This document shows, one piece after another, positions 6,054 through 10,473 of a stretch of DNA of 10,473 nucleotides. The notes beneath the pieces were generated by a model. The model saw only the letters and a list, made by a program, of their open reading frames with translations, did no database searches and was not told the origin of the DNA. Each line of letters opens with the position of its first letter. Positions within the stretch are counted from its first letter, which is position 1. Position numbers and translations under genes: made by a program. Origin of the DNA: Gammaproteobacteria bacterium (GTDB lineage: Bacteria > Pseudomonadota > Gammaproteobacteria > GRL18); contig DAOVUK010000061.1 in assembly GCA_030632625.1 (NCBI GenBank), positions 1-10,473 of the forward strand, given 5' to 3'.

Positions 6054-6809
6054 GCCGCCGCGTTGCCGGACAGCTTCAAATAAACTGATCCCCGTCGCGA
6101 CTGAAACGTTCAGGCTTTCAACACTACCGAGCATAGGAATTTTAACCAGGGCATCACAATTTTCTCTGGTTAAGCGGCGCATCCCCTTACCTTCTGTGCC
6201 CATAACCAAAGCCAATGGCCCGGTGAGATCACTACTGTAGATTGTATCATCAGTTTCACCTGCAGTGCCAATAATCCAGATTTGATAGCTTTTTAACAGT
6301 TTAAGGGTCCGGGCCAGGTTGGTTACCTGAATGAGAGGCACACTTTGATCAGCACCGCAGGCAACCTTACGTACAGTCGGAGTCAATGAAACAGAGCGAT
6401 CTTTGGGGACAATAATACCATGCACACCCGCCGCATCCGCAGTACGCAGGCAAGCCCCTAGATTATGAGGATCCTGAACGCCATCCAGAATGAGCAAGAA
6501 AGGCGGTACATCAAGTTTTTGCAGCAGCTCATCTAAGAAACTTTCCGATTTAATTTTAGGTGTTTTACTCTGAGCAACGACACCCTGATGATTAGCACTG
6601 CTTAATTCATCCAGTTTTTTTCGTTGCACAAAGGTCACTTTAACCGATTTTTTTTTCGCCAGTTCAACAATAGCGGTTATACGATTATCTTTTCGGCCTC
6701 GATCAACAAAAAGAGCCGAGATAAGCTGTTGCTCCGAAGCATCATCGGCATCGGAGCAATAGTTCAGTGCAGATTTTACGGCATGAATGCCAAAAATCAG
6801 CTCATCCAT
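6024..6809 (-). CDS. rlmB: 23S rRNA (guanosine-2251-2'-O)-methyltransferase RlmB with repeat-derived C-terminus
   Basis: 261 residues. SAM-dependent SpoU-class enzyme that methylates the ribose of G2251 in the P loop of 23S rRNA. The N-terminal substrate-binding domain (1-80) opens with MDELIFGIHAVKSAL. The SPOUT catalytic domain follows, with the three family motifs: DPHNLGACLRTADAAG at 113-128 (N116, R122), ALVMGTEGKGMRRL at 200-213 and PMLGSVESLNVSVATG at 225-240, which form the trefoil knot. E. coli RlmB ends just after VRQR. Here VRQR (247-250) is followed by GGVETLPKDVA, of which residues 253-261 and the stop are encoded by the palindromic repeat at 6000-6053. The added tail lies beyond the knot and probably does not harm activity. 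The start overlaps the end of rnr by 13 bases, indicating translational coupling. Confidence 0.97.
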   Translation of the reverse strand: MDELIFGIHAVKSALNYCSDADDASEQQLISALFVDRGRKDNRITAIVELAKKKSVKVTFVQRKKLDELSSANHQGVVAQSKTPKIKSESFLDELLQKLDVPPFLLILDGVQDPHNLGACLRTADAAGVHGIIVPKDRSVSLTPTVRKVACGADQSVPLIQVTNLARTLKLLKSYQIWIIGTAGETDDTIYSSDLTGPLALVMGTEGKGMRRLTRENCDALVKIPMLGSVESLNVSVATGISLFEAVRQRGGVETLPKDVA

Positions 6810-9322
6810 CGACGTCTTCTATTGCGTTTCTTTTTTGCTTTCTCTTTAGAACCAGAGTCTTTAGAACCAGAGTTTTTGGAGCCAGAGTCTTTAGAACCAG
6901 AGTCTTTAGAACCAGAGTTTTTTGAGCCAGAATCTTTAGAGCCAGATTTTTTAGAACCAGAGTCTTTAGAACCGGAATTTTTAGAACCAGAGCCTTTAGA
7001 ACCAGAGCCTTTAGAACCAGAGTCAGCTGGTTTTTGAGACTGCTTTTGAAAAGCACCAGATTTCTTTTTAAAATTGCTTTTTTTATTTTTTCCAGCAGGA
7101 CGAGGATGACTCAATCCCTGTAAAACAAAATCAATTTTTCGTTCATCCAGACTAACTGCAGCAACCTTTATCTTAATTTTATCACCTAACTGATAAGATT
7201 GACCTGTACGCTCGCCTTTCATTGTATGACTCATTTTATCATAGTGATAATAGTCATCTTTCAGTGCAGTAATATGCACAAGACCTTCTACATGAATGTC
7301 ATCCAGGACAACAAATAAACCAAAGCCTGTGACGGTACTGATTCGCCCTTCAAGTTCTTCACCTACTTTGTCCAGCATATATTCACATTTCAGCCAGTCT
7401 GTAGCATCACGGGTTGCATCATCGGCCCGGCGTTCAGTGATGGAACAATGCTCTCCCAACTCAGACATCTGCTCTTGAGTATATTTATAAGTGGACGCTT
7501 TTTGTCCACGAACAATGTGTTTAATTGCACGATGAACTAATAAATCAGGATAACGGCGTATAGGTGAAGTAAAGTGAGCATAGGCTTCAAATGACAGGCC
7601 AAAATGCCCTACATTTTCTGCTTCATAAACAGCCTGTGACAGACTGCGCAGCATCACCGTCTGCAGCACTTCAAAGTCAGGACGCTCTTTTATTTCATTT
7701 AATAACTTAGAAAAATCCTTAGCCTGAGGTTCATCACCACCACTCAGAATCAGCCCCAGAGGAGAAATAAATTCTTTCAGTGCCTTGAGTTTTTCATCAG
7801 TAGGCCCTTTATGATTACGATACAATGCCGCTATTTTATTTTTCAGAAGGAAGTTTGCAGCACTGACATTAGCAGATAGCATACATTCTTCAATCACACG
7901 GTGAGCATCATTACGGGTGATTGGAGCTAGTTTTTCAATCTTGCGATCTTCACCAAAGACAATTTGTGTCTCAACTGTCTCAAAGTCTATGGCACCACGC
8001 TGTGAACGTTTCTTAGCCAAAACCTGATATAGCTGATAAAGCTCATGCAGATGAGGCAGTAAATGAGTATTTTGTTGACATAATTCAGCATCACCATCAA
8101 TCACCATTGCAGCAACCTGATCATAAGTCAGGCGAGCATGTGAACGCATTAAACCTTCACTGAAACGATAGTTGACGACTTCACCCGTTGCAGAGATATC
8201 CATCTCACAAACCATACACAGACGATCCACGTCTGGATTCAGTGAGCATAAACCATTGGAGAGCACTTCTGGCAACATAGGAACAACGCGTCCAGGAAAA
8301 TACACTGAGGTGCCTCGACGTTTTGCCTCTGCATCCAGGGCAGTGCCACGTTCGACATAAGATGAGACATCCGCAATAGCAACCCATAAACGCCAACCGC
8401 CGCTGTTAGAACCAGAAGTTATCTTTTTACAACAAACAGCATCATCAAAGTCTTTAGCATCCGCACCATCTATAGTCAGTAACAAATGTTCGCGGAAATC
8501 TTCACGTCCAGCCTTAGAAGCTTCTGGTACAGAAGCTTCTAAGTCACCAATTTCTGCTTCAAGCATAATAGGCCAGTCATGAGGAATATTATAACTTCGA
8601 ATCGCGACATCGATTTCCTGACCAGGCTCCATATGCCCGCCCAAATTTTGTATCACACGGCCTTTAGCACGTTGGAAACGAGTAGGGAAATGAAGAATCT
8701 CAACCATAACCATCTGCCCAGCTTCTGCACCATAGGTATGTTCTTTTGAAACCACAATATCATGGTTAATGCGTTTGTGATCTGGGACCACCATCAGCAC
8801 ACCATCACGATCTTCCAATTGGCCGACAATGGTACCCATATTATGTTCAAGAATTTTAACCAGAGAACCTTCACGACGTCCTTTTCTATCAGTACCAGCC
8901 AGACGGACCTGCACTCGATCACCATGAAATAACATACGCATATCGCGCATGCCTATAAAGAGATCACCACCACCATCTTCTGCAAGCATAAAACCAAAAC
9001 CATCTGGATGAGCAGAAATAATGCCTTCAAGCACTTCAAGTTCAGAGATTAACTCATAGCATTTACGCTTATTAAAAAATAACTGACCATCTCGTTCCAT
9101 AGCACGTAATCGACGTCGCAATCCTTCTTTTTGATCAGGATCTTCTAGCTTTAATAATTTTTCAACTTGGAATCGATTGATAGGTTCCGGCTGTGCAGCC
9201 AGAAGGTCGAGAATGAATTCTCGGCTGGGAATGGGGTTTTCGTAATTTTTCGCTTCGCGTTTTGCGTAGGGATCGGTTTTATTGCTTCCTTTACCAGGAG
9301 TTTTACCAGAGTTTTGGCTCAT
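6797..9322 (-). CDS. rnr: Ribonuclease R (3'-5' exoribonuclease) with a 12-unit SGSKx repeat tail
   Basis: 841 residues from the start chosen here. RNase R degrades structured RNA processively and takes part in rRNA quality control and trans-translation. Winged-helix domain at about 30-95 (SREFILDLLAAQP to FFNKRKCYEL), then cold-shock OB domains (HPDGFGFMLAEDGGGDLFI), the RNB catalytic domain with DGADAKDFDDA at 285-295 (metal-binding D285, D291, D293, D294) and FTSPIRRYPDLLVHRA, and an S1 domain at about 650-736. The basic tail holds twelve SGSKx units (768-827) and ends KKKRNRRRRWMS. A longer frame opens at 9382, but its ATG lies in the centre of the palindromic repeat and the extra 20 residues do not look like RNase R. 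ATG 9322 has an AGGA ribosome site and begins MSQNSGKTPGKG. Downstream, rlmB overlaps by 13 bases. Confidence 0.97.
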   Translation of the reverse strand: MSQNSGKTPGKGSNKTDPYAKREAKNYENPIPSREFILDLLAAQPEPINRFQVEKLLKLEDPDQKEGLRRRLRAMERDGQLFFNKRKCYELISELEVLEGIISAHPDGFGFMLAEDGGGDLFIGMRDMRMLFHGDRVQVRLAGTDRKGRREGSLVKILEHNMGTIVGQLEDRDGVLMVVPDHKRINHDIVVSKEHTYGAEAGQMVMVEILHFPTRFQRAKGRVIQNLGGHMEPGQEIDVAIRSYNIPHDWPIMLEAEIGDLEASVPEASKAGREDFREHLLLTIDGADAKDFDDAVCCKKITSGSNSGGWRLWVAIADVSSYVERGTALDAEAKRRGTSVYFPGRVVPMLPEVLSNGLCSLNPDVDRLCMVCEMDISATGEVVNYRFSEGLMRSHARLTYDQVAAMVIDGDAELCQQNTHLLPHLHELYQLYQVLAKKRSQRGAIDFETVETQIVFGEDRKIEKLAPITRNDAHRVIEECMLSANVSAANFLLKNKIAALYRNHKGPTDEKLKALKEFISPLGLILSGGDEPQAKDFSKLLNEIKERPDFEVLQTVMLRSLSQAVYEAENVGHFGLSFEAYAHFTSPIRRYPDLLVHRAIKHIVRGQKASTYKYTQEQMSELGEHCSITERRADDATRDATDWLKCEYMLDKVGEELEGRISTVTGFGLFVVLDDIHVEGLVHITALKDDYYHYDKMSHTMKGERTGQSYQLGDKIKIKVAAVSLDERKIDFVLQGLSHPRPAGKNKKSNFKKKSGAFQKQSQKPADSGSKGSGSKGSGSKNSGSKDSGSKKSGSKDSGSKNSGSKDSGSKDSGSKNSGSKDSGSKEKAKKKRNRRRRWMS
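6842..7021 (-). repeat. Twelve tandem 15-bp repeats encoding SGSKx in the RNase R tail
   Basis: Twelve consecutive in-frame 15-base units on the minus strand, each giving Ser-Gly-Ser-Lys-x, with x running G, G, N, D, K, D, N, D, D, N, D, E. The units differ mostly at the fifth codon and at silent positions. They lie between the S1 domain and the basic C-terminus and must be disordered. All three minus frames and at least one plus frame are open here because the period is a multiple of three. Confidence 0.95.
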
Positions 9323-9337
9323 ATTTGTCCTTGAGTT

Positions 9338-9421
9338 TTGATGACAGTCTGATGCTTGACACTCATTGTAGAGACGTTGCATGCAACGTCTCTACGGTAA
9401 CTGTGTTCAGCCTGTCATCAA
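9338..9421. repeat. 15-bp inverted repeat enclosing the palindrome in the purA-rnr spacer
   Basis: TTGATGACAGTCTGA at 9338-9352 and TCAGCCTGTCATCAA at 9407-9421 are complementary at 14 of 15 positions and enclose 54 bases. The 28-bp palindrome sits near the middle (centres 9379.5 and 9381.5). In the purA-rnr mRNA this could fold as a long stem topped by a second hairpin, ending about 8 bases before the rnr ribosome site. No U tract follows, so it is not a standard terminator. Confidence 0.75.
9368..9395. repeat. Perfect 28-bp palindromic repeat element
   Basis: The half-site GTAGAGACGTTGCA is followed directly by its exact reverse complement, with GCATGC at the centre. The same half-site occurs at 6000-6013. 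I recall similar TAGAGACGTTGCATGCAACG-type palindromes scattered in other bacterial genomes, from memory only. There is no coding capacity, so it would be a REP-like or non-autonomous element. Confidence 0.9.
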
Positions 9422-9426
9422 GCCAT

Positions 9427-10473
9427 TTATTCAAATGGGTGATTTAATATAATCGTTTCATCACGATCAGGGCCGGTTGAAATAATATCAATCGGAGTTT
9501 TTGTTAGTTCTTCAATACGTTTCAGATAGGCTTTAGCATTATCGGGCAGCACATCATAGGATTCAGCACCGACGGTTGACTCAGTCCAGCCGGGCAGTTC
9601 TTCATAAATTGGCACACATTTCTCGTAGAGATCAGCACCAATTGGCGGTGTGGTAATCGTTTCACCATCCTTCCCATCTTTAACAGCATAGGCGGTACAG
9701 ATTTTCAGAGTCTCCATTCCATCTAAGACATCCAGTTTAGTGATACACATACCTGTGACACTATTAATCTGGTTAGAACGGTTCAATGAAACAATATCCA
9801 GCCAGCCGCAACGGCGTTCACGCCCTGTTGTGGCACCAAATTCATGGCCTTTTTCACCCAGGTACTGACCAACATCATCAAACAGCTCTGTCGGGAAAGG
9901 TCCTGAACCAACACGTGTTGTATAAGCCTTAGTAATACCCAGGATGTAATCAAAATACTTTGGGCCCACGCCAGAACCACTTGCGGCACCGCCTGCGGTA
10001 GTATTGGATGAGGTCACATATGGATAGGTACCATGATCAATATCTAACAGAGCACCCTGTGCTCCTTCAAATAAGATACTGTCACCATTTTCACGATATT
10101 TATGCAGTATGTCTGTGACATCAGCGATCATCGGGCGGATTTCATCAGCATAGGCCAATGCTTCATCCAGAGTCTGTTGATAGTCAACCGTATCGGCTTT
10201 GTAGTAGTGCTCCAGAGCAAAGTTATGATATTCCATCACTTCTTTTAATTTGCTGGCAAAAAGATCGGCATTGAGCAGATCACCGACACGTAAACCACGA
10301 CGAGAGACTTTATCTTCATAGGCTGGACCAATGCCGCGGCCTGTTGTACCAATGGCTTTTTTACCACGGGCAATTTCACGCGCCTGATCAAGAGCAACGT
10401 GATACGGCAAAATCAACGGGCAGGCTTCACTGATCAGCATTCTTTCTTTGGCATTGATGCCCTGCTCGTCTAA
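9427..10473 (-). CDS. purA: Adenylosuccinate synthetase, N-terminus beyond the window edge
   Basis: Makes adenylosuccinate from IMP and aspartate using GTP, the first committed step to AMP. 348 residues are visible; the frame is open to the right edge, where the 11 codons before the Met at 10440 read [11 protein letters not shown], matching the family just before [17 protein letters not shown]. The first 80-85 residues, with the GDEGKGK P-loop and catalytic Asp, are therefore outside the window. Visible signatures are [15 protein letters not shown], the IMP-binding [42 protein letters not shown] and, near the C-terminus, the GTP-binding [11 protein letters not shown]. The Met at 10440 is internal. 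First visible gene of the purA-rnr-rlmB unit, with a spacer of 104 bases to the rnr start that holds the nested inverted repeats. Confidence 0.98.
   Translation of the reverse strand, partial: LDEQGINAKERMLISEACPLILPYHVALDQAREIARGKKAIGTTGRGIGPAYEDKVSRRGLRVGDLLNADLFASKLKEVMEYHNFALEHYYKADTVDYQQTLDEALAYADEIRPMIADVTDILHKYRENGDSILFEGAQGALLDIDHGTYPYVTSSNTTAGGAASGSGVGPKYFDYILGITKAYTTRVGSGPFPTELFDDVGQYLGEKGHEFGATTGRERRCGWLDIVSLNRSNQINSVTGMCITKLDVLDGMETLKICTAYAVKDGKDGETITTPPIGADLYEKCVPIYEELPGWTESTVGAESYDVLPDNAKAYLKRIEELTKTPIDIISTGPDRDETIILNHPFE

Noticed and set aside
6842..7021. CRISPR-like regular repeats
   Set aside because: The units are contiguous 15-mers with no spacers and encode the RNase R tail in frame.
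6624..7037. Plus-strand open frame with LEPES-type pentapeptide repeats
   Set aside because: It is the antisense reading of the 15-bp array in the RNase R tail and the start of rlmB. A period divisible by three keeps several frames open without coding meaning.

Overview
The window looks like a chromosomal segment of a gammaproteobacterium with moderately low GC. The ribosomal proteins, RNase R, RlmB and PurA all closely resemble my memory of the E. coli proteins. The minus-strand order purA - rnr - rlmB - (small unknown gene) - rpsF - rpsR - rplI is the gammaproteobacterial arrangement, here without nsrR between purA and rnr and without priB between rpsF and rpsR. Genus cannot be decided from the sequence alone. 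A PP2C-linked kinase, an orphan REC-TPR/histidine kinase pair and a dispersed palindromic repeat suggest an environmental lineage rather than an enteric one, which is inference.

Left part, plus strand (1-3986): the C-terminal part of a Ser/Thr protein kinase whose frame runs in open from the left edge (very probably the kinase half of a PP2C phosphatase-kinase fusion), then a small four-helix membrane protein, then a two-gene operon overlapping by one base (TAATG). That operon encodes a receiver-TPR response regulator and a small soluble histidine kinase whose N-terminus is built from three 12-residue tandem repeats. A strong bidirectional hairpin terminator (4014-4063) separates these genes from the converging minus-strand genes.

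Right part, minus strand (10473 down to 4097): purA (cut by the right edge), rnr, rlmB (overlapping rnr by 13 bases) and an 88-residue unknown protein form one apparent transcription unit. A second unit, rpsF-rpsR-rplI, has its own good sigma70-type promoter (5606-5578) and a leader of about 130 nt with a probable S6:S18 autoregulatory element next to the rpsF ribosome binding site. Together these genes cover purine synthesis, RNA decay and quality control, 23S rRNA 2'-O-methylation and ribosomal proteins.

The least ordinary items are two copies of a palindromic element with the half-site GTAGAGACGTTGCA. One is a perfect 28-bp palindrome nested inside a longer inverted repeat in the purA-rnr gap. 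The other is an expanded form with extra tandem half-sites, which supplies the last nine codons and the stop of rlmB. RNase R also carries a 12-copy SGSKx tail encoded by a 15-bp tandem repeat. No tRNA, rRNA, CRISPR array, transposase or phage gene was seen. The only gene-free stretch approaching 300 bases is 5441-5697, and its contents are listed.
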